From Aureococcus anophagefferens (lineage: Eukaryota > Sar > Pelagophyceae > Pelagomonadales > Pelagomonadaceae), in the NCBI RefSeq assembly GCF_000186865.1, contig NW_008705581.1, forward strand, positions 283,428 to 344,861: DNA of 61,434 bases, read 5' to 3'. Positions 53,853-61,434 of the stretch are shown here, piece by piece; the stretch's first letter is position 1; the number at the start of each line of letters is the position of its first letter. Made by a program: the position numbers and the translations under genes. Below the pieces are notes generated by a model. That model searched no databases. It was not told the origin of the DNA and saw only the letters and a list, made by a program, of their open reading frames with translations.

Positions 53853-55565
53853 ATGGGCAAGCGCGGCAAGGAGCTGAAGAAGCGGAAGCGGCTCCTCGAG
53901 GAGGCAAAGGAGGCCGACGGGTCGGACAGCGACGGCGCCGTCGACGTCTTCGGCGGCATCCCCGTCGAGGACGTCGAGGCGACGTGCCGCACGCTCGAGG
54001 CCCTGGGCAAGGACCTGACCCTGTTCCGGTCGCGGCCCTTCAAGCGGCTCCGCGCGGCGCTCGCGCCGGCGGCCGTCGCGCTCGTCGGCGGCGGCGACGA
54101 CGCGCCGTCGCGGCGGAAGAAGCCCCGGGAGCCGGAGCTCACGGAGCAGGAGCGGCGGCGCGTCATGGACCGCGACGCGCTGAACCAGCGCGCGCTGCGC
54201 CGCGAGCGCCTCGATCGCCTGGAGAAGCTGCTCGAGGACGGGGCGGAGGACGCGCTGCCGCGCATCGCCGACGGGCCCGCCGTCGGGCTCCGGATGCTGG
54301 AAAACGGCGACGCGGCGCCCGCGGAGCTCCACGGCGCCATCTCCTGCTACACCTGCAAGGCGCCCTTCACGACGCTCCACGCCTTCTACGCGAACCTCTG
54401 CCCGGCGTGCGCGGCGCTGAACTGGGGGAAGCGCGACGAGCGGTGCGACCTCGCGGGCCGCGGCGCGCTCGTCACGGGCGCGCGCGTGAAGATCGGCTTC
54501 CGCGTGGCGCTGAAGCTGCTGCGCTGCGGCGCCAGGGTCGTCGCGACGACGCGCTACCCGGCGGACTGCGCGAGCCGCTTCAACGGCGAACGCGACGCGG
54601 ACGAGTGGCGCGACCGCCTCGTCGTCGTCGGCTGCGACTTCCGGGACCTCCGCGCCGTCGAGGCGCTCTGCGCGGCCGTGCCGGCCATGGTCGACTCGCT
54701 GGACATCCTCGTGAACAACGCGTGCCAGACCGTGCGGCGGCCGCCCCAGTACTACGCGACGACGGTCGCGCGCGAGCTCAAGCTCCGGCGGCTCCTCGGG
54801 GGTCCGGCGCACGCGTTCCCCGCGCTCCTCGACGGGCCCGCGGAGGGCGGCGGCGACGTCGACGTGCCCGACGCGCCCCGGGACCTCGAGCGCATGCGGA
54901 CCTGGACCGCCGCGCGGGCCGACGCCGCGGCGAGCGACCCGGCGCTCGCTTCGATGCTCTGCGTCGCGCCGGGCGACGACGTCCGCGACGACGCCGCGTT
55001 CCCCGCGGGGGCCACGGACGCGAACGGCGACCTCGGCCAGCAGCTCGACCTGCGAACGAAGAACTCGTGGATGTTGAAGTTGGACGAGGTGTCGACGCCG
55101 GAGCTCGCGGAGGTCTTCGCGATCAACGCGCTCGCGCCCTTCGTCATCAACTCGAAGCTCGCGCCCTTCATGCGTTTGTCCGCGGCCTCCGACCGGCCGG
55201 CCTTCGTCGTCAACGTGTCGGCCATGGAGGGCAAGTTCTACCGCCACAAGCAGCCCACGCACCCGCACACGAACATGGCCAAGGCCGCGCTGAACATGAT
55301 GACGCGGACGGCCGCCGCGGACCTCGCCAAGGCCCACGTCTACATGACGGCCGTGGACACGGGCTGGATCAACGACGAGAAGCCCACGGCGCTCGCGGTC
55401 GACCACGCCAAGGCCCACGACTTCCAGACGCCCCTCGACGAGGTCGACGCCGCCGCGCGCATCCTCGACCCGGCGATCGCGCCCCTCCGGCGCCTCGAGG
55501 CCGGCGACCCGCTCGACGCGCCCTACGGCGTCTTCCTCAAGGACTACGCCGTCTGCGAGTGGTAA
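53853..55565 (+). CDS. short-chain dehydrogenase/reductase with N-terminal zinc-ribbon-like motif
   Basis: 570 residues from MGKRGKELKKRKRLLEEAKE. Residues 1-150 are charged and helical. SCYTCKAPFTTLHAFYANLC PACAALNW has two CxxC pairs, a zinc-ribbon-like knuckle. The SDR core follows: GRGALVTGARVKIGFRVALK (cofactor loop TGxxxxIG), VVATTRYPADCASRF, CDFRDLRAVEAL, LDILVNNACQTVRR (NNA motif), then FVVNVSAMEGKFYR (catalytic Ser and Tyr) and HPHTNMAKAALNMMTRTAAA (Lys). A 60-residue insert lies between NNA and the active site. It probably binds NAD(P)H; substrate unknown. The combination with a zinc knuckle and basic N-terminus suggests nuclear or regulatory use. No intron. Confidence 0.85.
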   Translation: MGKRGKELKKRKRLLEEAKEADGSDSDGAVDVFGGIPVEDVEATCRTLEALGKDLTLFRSRPFKRLRAALAPAAVALVGGGDDAPSRRKKPREPELTEQERRRVMDRDALNQRALRRERLDRLEKLLEDGAEDALPRIADGPAVGLRMLENGDAAPAELHGAISCYTCKAPFTTLHAFYANLCPACAALNWGKRDERCDLAGRGALVTGARVKIGFRVALKLLRCGARVVATTRYPADCASRFNGERDADEWRDRLVVVGCDFRDLRAVEALCAAVPAMVDSLDILVNNACQTVRRPPQYYATTVARELKLRRLLGGPAHAFPALLDGPAEGGGDVDVPDAPRDLERMRTWTAARADAAASDPALASMLCVAPGDDVRDDAAFPAGATDANGDLGQQLDLRTKNSWMLKLDEVSTPELAEVFAINALAPFVINSKLAPFMRLSAASDRPAFVVNVSAMEGKFYRHKQPTHPHTNMAKAALNMMTRTAAADLAKAHVYMTAVDTGWINDEKPTALAVDHAKAHDFQTPLDEVDAAARILDPAIAPLRRLEAGDPLDAPYGVFLKDYAVCEW

Positions 55566-55656
55566 GTCGTCCTTCCACCTACATAGTTCCGGGCCGCCGC
55601 CCCCCCGCGCGCCCCGGCGGCCGCCGCACAGGCAGGTGGCTTAGAGAGGCGCGGCC

Positions 55657-58600
55657 CTAGGCGCCGTCGCGGCGGAGCGCGACGTCCTGGGCGAAGTCCT
55701 CGCTCGCGTCGAACGCGCCGTCGATGTCGTCGTCGCCGTCGTCGTCGCTGTCGCCGTCGACGACCATGACGCCGCTCGCCTCGTCGAAGAAGCCCCCGGC
55801 GTCGCGCGCGGCGGGCGCGGGCACGAGGAGGCCGCGGCCGACGGCGCCGCGGACGTCGGCGACGAGCCGCGCGTGGACGACGTTGCGGCCCGCCGCGTTG
55901 CGCCGCGCGAGCGTCTTCGCCGCGGCGGTGATCGGTGCGCCGCCCCTGAACTTGATGGCCACGCGGAACCGCGGCTCGCCGTCGTAGGCGTCCTCGTCGC
56001 CGTCGCCGCAGTCGGCGCACGTCGCCGCGAGGTCCGCGTCGAAGAGGCGGACGTCGTCGGCCGCGGCCGCGGCCGCGCGCTCCTTGAAGGACTCGGGCCG
56101 CCCGTCGCCGAGGGCCCGCTCGGAGAGGAACGCCTCGGCGAACTCGTCGCGGTCGTCGACCTCGAGCGGCGGCAGGTCGAGGGGCGCGAAGGTCGGCTCC
56201 TCGGAGGGTCGGCTCGAGTCCTCGCGCGCGGCCATGATCGCGTCGCACTTCGGCGAGCAGCGGATGTAGCAAGCCGCCGACTGCTGGGGCACGCCGCGCG
56301 CGACGAGGCGGCGGCTCTCGCCGACGACCGTCGCCGCCTCCGGCAGGCAGTCCTCGCAGAGCGTGGCCGGGCACGCCTCGCAGCGGAACAGGAGCCCGCC
56401 GGCCGCCGATGTCGACCGCGCGCAGACGTCGCAGGAGTGCTGCGGGCAGCGCCACTTGCCCGCGGCGAGGTGGCCCGCGTCCTCGTAGCCGCCGCGCGCC
56501 GCGCACGCCTTGTGGAAGACCATGGGGCAGAACGCGCACTCGAGCACGGGGCCGGACGTCCGCTTCCCTGTGCCGAAGCAGCAGAGCGGCTCGGCCTCGT
56601 GCGCGTAGTCGCGTCCCGCGATGACCATGGCGCGCTTCTGCACGGCGAAGGCGCCGTCGCTGTTCGCGCCCTTGAGCTCGCGGTCGAAGACCGACGCCTC
56701 GCCGGCCTCGAGCTCGTAGTCGTTGCAGGCGAGCACGGGCACGGCGCCGCCGTAGCCCGTGCCCTTGCCCTCGACCATCTTGATGCGCTGCTTCCGCTCG
56801 CGGCGCCCGTCGACGACGTGCTTCCACTGCTCGGAGATGTCGCGGTGCGAGATGCGCGGCGGCGCCTTGACCTCGGCGCCGAAGAGCTCGCGCGTGCTCA
56901 CGAACTCCTCGGAGGTGTCGAACGTGTCCGCGGACGCCTCGACGCCGCCGACGAGGCCGCCGCTCGTCTCCTCCGCGCCGCCCGTGCGCGTCCGGTCGAT
57001 GATGCCCTCGAGCTCCGCGTCCGTCGGCTCGCGGTTCGTCTCGCCGCGGAACATGGACGCGGCGCCGAAGCGCAGCATCGAGAGCACCTCCGCGCCGCCG
57101 AGGCGGCCGACGTCGTCGTCGTCGACCGCCGCGTCGTCGTGGCCGAGCTGCTGGGCCGCGTTGACCATGTTCGAGAGGAAGAGCTTCTTCTGCGACCGCT
57201 GGAGCACGCGCTCCTCGGCCGTGCCCTGCGAGCAGAGCCGGTAGATGTGGACCGTCTTCGTCTGGCCGAGCCGGTGCACGCGCGCCATGGCCTGGAGGTC
57301 CGCCTGCGGGTTCCAGTCGCTGTCGTAGAGGACGACCGTGTCCGCGGACTGGAGGTTGATGCCGAGGCCGCCCGCGCGCGTCGTCATGAGGAAGAGGAAG
57401 AGCGGGCTCGACGGCTCGTTGAAGGCCCGCACGTTGACGACGCGCTGGACGCGGTTCGTGCTGCCCGTGAGCCGGCAGAAGGGCCAGCCGCGGAGCGCGC
57501 AGTAGTCGTCGAGGACGTCGACCATGGACGCGAACTGCGAGAAGACGACGACGCGGTGCTTCCGCGCGTGGAGCTTCACGAGCAGCCGGTCGAGCACGCG
57601 GAGCTTGCCCGACGCGGCGACGAGCTCCTCGAGCGTCGTCTCGCCCGGGTCGCAGCCCTCGGCGTCCGCGAAGAGGAACGGGTGGCAGCACGTCTTCCGG
57701 AGCTGCATCAACAGATTCACGAGCGACTTGTAGCCGCCGGCCGCGGGGCCGCGGTCGTCGAGCTTGAGCTGGTCGCGGTCCTTGAGGAGCAGCGCCTTGT
57801 ACCAGAAGAGCTGGCAGTGCGACAGCGGGCAGTGGACGACGGTCTCGAGCTTCGGCGGCAGGCCCTTCTCGACGTCGGCCTTCAAGCGCCGGAGCATCAA
57901 CGCGCCCAAGAGCCGCCGCGCGGCGCCGAGCGCCGCCTTGTCGACGACGCCGCGCCCGAGGTCGTAGGCCGCGTCGAACGCGTCGCGGCAGGGGAACGCG
58001 GCCGGGTAGAGGAAGTTGAGCAGGCCCCAGAGCTCGCTCAGGTTGTTCTGGAGCGGCGTGCCCGTGAGGAGCAGCGCGGTGCAGAAGTGCATTTTGCGAA
58101 CCGTCTGCGCGATCTCCGTCTCGCGGTTCTTGATCACGTGGCCCTCGTCCAACACGACGGCGCGCCAGACGACGCGCTGCACGAGCGCGGACCGCAGGCT
58201 CGGCGCCTTGGCCATCTCGTAGGTCGTCACGACGACGTCGTAGCTCCCGACGTCGTCGAGGATCGCGCCCCGGAGCCGCGCGCGCTCGTCGACGTCCGAC
58301 GAGTGGAGTTTCACGACGCGGAGCCGCGGGCACCACCGCGCGCACTCGCCGAGCCACGTCGAGAGCACGGACAGCGGGCAGATGACGAGCGCGGCGCCCG
58401 GCAGCCGCTTCTCGAACTTGAGCCACGCGAGGTAGGCGATGGTCTGGAGCGTCTTGCCCAAACCCATCTCGTCGCCGAGGACGCAGGGCAGCGCGCCGCA
58501 GCGCTCGTGGCGGTCCGCGAACCAGTCGAGCGACTCGAGCTGGTAGTCGCGGAGCGTCGCGCGCACGTCCGCGGGCGCCGCGGCCACGAGGCGCGTCCGC

Positions 58601-59244
58601 GGCGCGAGCGGCCGCGCCGACCCCGCGGCGGCCCGGAGGCTGTCGAGGACGTGGCCGGACGTGAAGGGCGCGAGCAGCTCGCGGTGGCCGTCGAAGAACG
58701 CCGCGCGCCGCGGCGCCGCGAGGGCCATCTCCGCGCGCAGCGCCTCGTTCTGCGCCGCGCGCTTGAGCTCGCCGGCCGTCGGCGGCCGCGGCGCCGGCGC
58801 CGCCCGCTCCGTGCGCGGCTTCTTCGCGGGCGCCGGCCGCGGCGGGTCCGCGGGCCGTTCGCCGTACTCGTAGTGCGACGCCGTGACGTCGTAGTTGTTC
58901 TCGCAGAGCACCGTGTGGCCGTCGATCTCCATGGTCCGCGAGACCTTGGCGCGCGAGCCCCGGCGCGGCGCCGCGGCGGGCGGCGCGGGCTCCGGCCGCC
59001 GCGGCGCAGGCGGCTGCTGCGGCGGCGCGGCCGGCGCGGACGACTGCGGCTGCTGCTGCTGCGGCGGCGCGACCGGCGCGGACGACTGCTGCTGCGCCTC
59101 GATCTGGGCCTTGACCTTCTTGTAGACGTCGCTGTCGGCGCCGAGCTTCGCCTCGAGCTCCTTGAGCATGAGCTGGGCCTTGAGTTTCTTGTAGAGCTCG
59201 CTGTCGGCGCCGAGCTTCGCCTCGAGCTGCTTCAGCATGTCCAT
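55657..59244 (-). CDS. SNF2-family chromatin remodeller with C-terminal PHD/zinc-finger region
   Basis: 1195 residues from MDMLKQLEAKLGADSELYKK. The N-terminus contains a ~24-residue tandem duplication (LK(Q/E)LEAKLGADS(E/D)(L/V)YKK), then Gln/Pro-rich linkers. The helicase core is DYQLESLDWFADR, CVLGDEMGLGKTLQTIAYLA (Walker A), AVVLDEGHVIKN (DEGH box), LLLTGTPLQNNLSELWGLLN, RVVVFSQFASMVDVL, TTRAGGLGINLQSADTVVLY and DWNPQADLQAMARVHRLGQT. It is close to the ISWI/CHD/SNF2L branch. After it come ECAFCPMVFHKACAARGGYE and CPQHSCDVCARSTSAAGG with further Cys pairs (PHD or extended PHD, histone-tail reading). The protein slides or reorganises nucleosomes using ATP. No intron over 3.6 kb. Confidence 0.92.
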   Translation of the reverse strand: MDMLKQLEAKLGADSELYKKLKAQLMLKELEAKLGADSDVYKKVKAQIEAQQQSSAPVAPPQQQQPQSSAPAAPPQQPPAPRRPEPAPPAAAPRRGSRAKVSRTMEIDGHTVLCENNYDVTASHYEYGERPADPPRPAPAKKPRTERAAPAPRPPTAGELKRAAQNEALRAEMALAAPRRAAFFDGHRELLAPFTSGHVLDSLRAAAGSARPLAPRTRLVAAAPADVRATLRDYQLESLDWFADRHERCGALPCVLGDEMGLGKTLQTIAYLAWLKFEKRLPGAALVICPLSVLSTWLGECARWCPRLRVVKLHSSDVDERARLRGAILDDVGSYDVVVTTYEMAKAPSLRSALVQRVVWRAVVLDEGHVIKNRETEIAQTVRKMHFCTALLLTGTPLQNNLSELWGLLNFLYPAAFPCRDAFDAAYDLGRGVVDKAALGAARRLLGALMLRRLKADVEKGLPPKLETVVHCPLSHCQLFWYKALLLKDRDQLKLDDRGPAAGGYKSLVNLLMQLRKTCCHPFLFADAEGCDPGETTLEELVAASGKLRVLDRLLVKLHARKHRVVVFSQFASMVDVLDDYCALRGWPFCRLTGSTNRVQRVVNVRAFNEPSSPLFLFLMTTRAGGLGINLQSADTVVLYDSDWNPQADLQAMARVHRLGQTKTVHIYRLCSQGTAEERVLQRSQKKLFLSNMVNAAQQLGHDDAAVDDDDVGRLGGAEVLSMLRFGAASMFRGETNREPTDAELEGIIDRTRTGGAEETSGGLVGGVEASADTFDTSEEFVSTRELFGAEVKAPPRISHRDISEQWKHVVDGRRERKQRIKMVEGKGTGYGGAVPVLACNDYELEAGEASVFDRELKGANSDGAFAVQKRAMVIAGRDYAHEAEPLCCFGTGKRTSGPVLECAFCPMVFHKACAARGGYEDAGHLAAGKWRCPQHSCDVCARSTSAAGGLLFRCEACPATLCEDCLPEAATVVGESRRLVARGVPQQSAACYIRCSPKCDAIMAAREDSSRPSEEPTFAPLDLPPLEVDDRDEFAEAFLSERALGDGRPESFKERAAAAAADDVRLFDADLAATCADCGDGDEDAYDGEPRFRVAIKFRGGAPITAAAKTLARRNAAGRNVVHARLVADVRGAVGRGLLVPAPAARDAGGFFDEASGVMVVDGDSDDDGDDDIDGAFDASEDFAQDVALRRDGA

Positions 59245-59420
59245 CGTGGTGAGGCGCGCGGGGCGACGGACGGCGCAAGGCGCGGGGCGTCGACGGCACC
59301 GGCCCGCTCGAGGTCGCGCGATCGATCCGCCGGTTTTTGAAAGGTTCGTCAGCCGCCGCCAGCGTCGTCGAGCGCATCCAAACACACGCGTCGTCCAACG
59401 ATATTGCGTCATCCAACACC
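59245..59420. promoter_or_regulatory. probable shared promoter of two SNF2 genes
   Basis: 176 bp separate the start codons of the divergent genes at 59244 and 59421. The sequence contains a short AT-richer patch (TCGATCCGCCGGTTTTTGAA, ACGATATTGCGTCATCC) near the middle. Co-regulation of the two remodellers is plausible. Confidence 0.4.
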
Positions 59421-61434
59421 ATGGCGGACAACGACGCCTTGATGGCCGAGGTGCAAGCGGCGCTCGGCGGCGGCGACAACGCGGCGCTGCTCGCCCAGCT
59501 CGGGTCCGCGCTGCAGTCGAGCAAGCCGGCGAAGGAGGCCGGCGCCGACCCGAGCCCGCCGAAGCGCATCAAGCCCGAGCCCGGCACGCAGCGCGCGTAC
59601 GCGCCCATCGCGCCGCGGCCGGCGCCCGCCGCGCCGCGCCCGCCGCCCGCGCCGCCCGCGGCCGCGGCGCCGGCGGTGAAGCTCCACGCGCCGACCGGCG
59701 TCGCGCCCGCGAACCTCCCCGCGCGCATCGACAGCGGCACGCCGGGCATGCGCCTCGGGCCCGAGCTCAAGCGCGCGCCGGCCTACGGCGTCGAGTACGA
59801 GTGGAAGCCGGAGACGCCGACGCCCGAGGCGTCTGGCGGCCACTACACCGTCGACGCGCGCGGCCGCGGCCGCAAGACGCAGAGCCGCGTCGGCCGCCTC
59901 GCGGGCACCGTCGTCCTCGAAGTGGAAGCGACGCCGCGCTTCGCGGACGCCTTCCTCGGCCACGGCTCCGCCGTCTGGTCGAACGCGGGCCGCTTCGTCG
60001 AGCCGCTCCGCGACGGCACATCGGACGCCGCGGAGCCGCGGTTCCGCGTCGCGCCCTTCGAGGCCCTCCGCGTCGGCGCGCGGCTCCCCGCGCGCGCGGC
60101 GGCCGTCGTCGAGGCCGTCGAGGGCCTCAACGACCGCGACAACGACTTCAAGGACCGCTGCTGCTACGGCCTCGCGTTCGTGAGGGACGAGGCGGTCCGG
60201 CGCGTCGCGGCGGCGGCGGGCCCGCCCGTGACCGTCGAGGTGCACGTGCCCGTCTACCTGCGCCGCGCGATCTTCGGCCTCTCGGCGCACCCGTCGGTGA
60301 AGACGCTCTTCGACGCTCTAATCCCCGCGGGCGCCGTCGTAGCGACGCGGAAGCCGCCGCCGGACGCCGCCGCGTTCAAGCGGTCGCCGAAGCCCGGCGA
60401 AGACGGCGAGGCCTTCGACGGCAAGTTCGACTTCTCGATCCCGGGCCTCCTGCGCGCGGCCGAGTCGACGGGCGTCGCGCTGCCGCCGGGCTTCAAAGCC
60501 GAGGGCCTCGCGGCGTCCGTCGAGCTCCGCGACTACCAGCTCGAGGGCCTCAAGTGGATGCGCGACCAGGAGTCGCGCGACGCGGCCGTCGGCGGCGTGC
60601 CGGGGCTCAACGGCTACTTCTGGGAGAAGCGGTCCTTCGCCGACGGCGGCGATAGTTTCTACTACTTCCCGCTCGCGGGCCACGTGCTCCTGGAGGCGCC
60701 GCCCGTCGTCACGGGCGGCTTGCTCGCCGACGAGATGGGCCTGGGGAAGACGGTGACGACGCTGGCGCTCGTGGCGTCGGACCTCGCGGACGACCCGCGC
60801 GACCTCAGCGCCGCGGGGCTCGTCGCGCGCGTCAAGGGCGCGGAGACGATCTACCGCGGCGGCACGCTCGTCGTCGTGCCCGTGTCCCTCTACGTCCAGT
60901 GGCAGGAGGAGATCAAGGCCAAGGCGCCGGGCCTGTCGTGCTTCGCGTTCGACCCCGCGCGCGAGCTCGCGGCCGGCGCGAGGCGCGTCAAGGCCGCGGA
61001 CCTCGCGCGCTACGATGTGGTCGTCGTGAAGATGCCCGAGATCCAGAAGATCGCCGCGCGGACCGCGGGCCGCAACACGGCCCTCACGAAGCTCGTCTGG
61101 CGCCGCGTCATCGTCGACGAGGCGCAGTACGTGCGCAACGACACCGCGCAGATCGCGCAGGCCGTCCACGTCCTCGAGCACGACCACACGTGGATGCTCA
61201 GCGGCACGCCGCTCACGAACCGCCTCGACGACCTCCAGGGCATCCTGAGCCTGTTGCGCGTCTGGCCCTTCACGCTCGGCGCGGGCAGCGACGCGGGCTG
61301 GCAGAACCACTTCTGGGCCGGGTCCTGCAACGAGCCCTGGCAGCGCAAGGAGCGGCCCATGCTCGCGACGCTCTACGCGCTCCTCCGCGCGACGACGATG
61401 CGCCACGCGCGCGACCAGGCGCGCCGCGACGGCG
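59421..61434 (+). CDS. SNF2-family helicase, Rad5/HLTF/SHPRH-like, 3' end outside window
   Basis: 671 codons are visible from MADNDALMAEVQAALGGGDN, and the frame is still open at the window edge. Residues 30-95 are Pro/Ala-rich. About 100-290 is a globular region (PGMRLGPELKRAPAYGVEYE, YLRRAIFGLSAHPSVKTLF). The helicase starts at ELRDYQLEGLKWMRDQE. It has an insert before GGLLADEMGLGKTVTTLALV (Walker A), then GTLVVVPVSLYVQWQEEI, WRRVIVDEAQYVRNDTAQIA (DEAQ box), TWMLSGTPLTNRLDDLQGIL and SLLRVWPF. The insert before the Walker motif and the LLRVWPF sequence are as in the Rad5/HLTF/SHPRH group, which act in DNA-damage tolerance and carry a RING finger between helicase halves. The RING and second half are not in view. 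Confidence 0.85.
   Translation, partial: MADNDALMAEVQAALGGGDNAALLAQLGSALQSSKPAKEAGADPSPPKRIKPEPGTQRAYAPIAPRPAPAAPRPPPAPPAAAAPAVKLHAPTGVAPANLPARIDSGTPGMRLGPELKRAPAYGVEYEWKPETPTPEASGGHYTVDARGRGRKTQSRVGRLAGTVVLEVEATPRFADAFLGHGSAVWSNAGRFVEPLRDGTSDAAEPRFRVAPFEALRVGARLPARAAAVVEAVEGLNDRDNDFKDRCCYGLAFVRDEAVRRVAAAAGPPVTVEVHVPVYLRRAIFGLSAHPSVKTLFDALIPAGAVVATRKPPPDAAAFKRSPKPGEDGEAFDGKFDFSIPGLLRAAESTGVALPPGFKAEGLAASVELRDYQLEGLKWMRDQESRDAAVGGVPGLNGYFWEKRSFADGGDSFYYFPLAGHVLLEAPPVVTGGLLADEMGLGKTVTTLALVASDLADDPRDLSAAGLVARVKGAETIYRGGTLVVVPVSLYVQWQEEIKAKAPGLSCFAFDPARELAAGARRVKAADLARYDVVVVKMPEIQKIAARTAGRNTALTKLVWRRVIVDEAQYVRNDTAQIAQAVHVLEHDHTWMLSGTPLTNRLDDLQGILSLLRVWPFTLGAGSDAGWQNHFWAGSCNEPWQRKERPMLATLYALLRATTMRHARDQARRDG

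Noticed and set aside
55873..59340. 1155-codon plus-strand frame opposite the SNF2 remodeller
   Set aside because: Same artefact: composition-driven antisense frame; all helicase motifs are on the minus strand.

Overview
This window is nuclear DNA from a very GC-rich, gene-dense microbial eukaryote. The evidence is spliceosomal introns, short intergenic gaps, no operon logic, and eukaryote-only proteins: a two-pore channel, SNF2 remodellers, an axonemal dynein assembly factor, an auxilin-type J protein and METTL2/6-type tRNA methyltransferase. Plastid-type targeting peptides and a peroxiredoxin Q indicate an alga with a complex plastid. The intron type (introner elements with 8-bp target duplications) matches what is known of the pelagophyte Aureococcus and of Micromonas. 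A stramenopile pelagophyte close to Aureococcus is my best inference; no marker gene in the window proves it.

The central feature is a set of 22 repetitive introns inside 15 genes, in three sequence families. Family A (10 copies, mostly 199-201 nt) has terminal inverted repeats of the form CTGGGCAGGAAAAGGG. Family B (5 copies, 192-211 nt) has different ends (CTGTGCCGAATTC in the best copy) but a related core. Family C (7 copies, 56-88 nt) has no obvious inverted repeats, begins CRGCGYCC and ends GTAG. Almost all copies are flanked by an 8-bp duplication of coding sequence. The element supplies the 3' AG and the first copy of the duplication supplies the donor, so splicing restores the pre-insertion reading frame exactly. 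The donor is GC in 18 cases, GT in 3 and GA in 1. Only three other introns are inferred.

Layout: 0-6.8 kb holds a coiled-coil/F-box-like protein, an unknown three-exon gene, a two-helix membrane protein, a PrxQ and a sulfotransferase. An ~865-bp inverted-repeat element lies at 6.8-7.7 kb. 7.8-15.4 kb has an MsrB-like protein, an EF-hand protein, an alpha/beta hydrolase and a CRAL-TRIO protein. 15.6-21.2 kb has DNAAF3, an APH/CHK-type kinase, a SEL1-repeat protein and a glycosyltransferase-like protein. 21.3-27.2 kb is one giant FG-GAP/Cys-rich/EF-hand/multi-pass receptor-like gene with a frameshift. 27.9-45.7 kb has xylulokinase, an STI1-like protein, a SET protein, METTL2/6, the auxilin-like protein, a Cys-rich secreted protein, ribonucleotide reductase large subunit, a lactonase and a PH protein. 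45.7-50.4 kb is a disturbed region: repeats, an amidase gene with an assembly gap, a less GC-rich island with odd codon use, and an orphan terminal exon. 50.4-61.4 kb has a small unknown protein, the two-pore channel, an SDR, and two SNF2 genes head to head, the second running off the window.

There is no pathway clustering. What links the genes is shared invasion by the introner families. Translations and splice sites were read by eye; no alignment, RNA data or database search was available.
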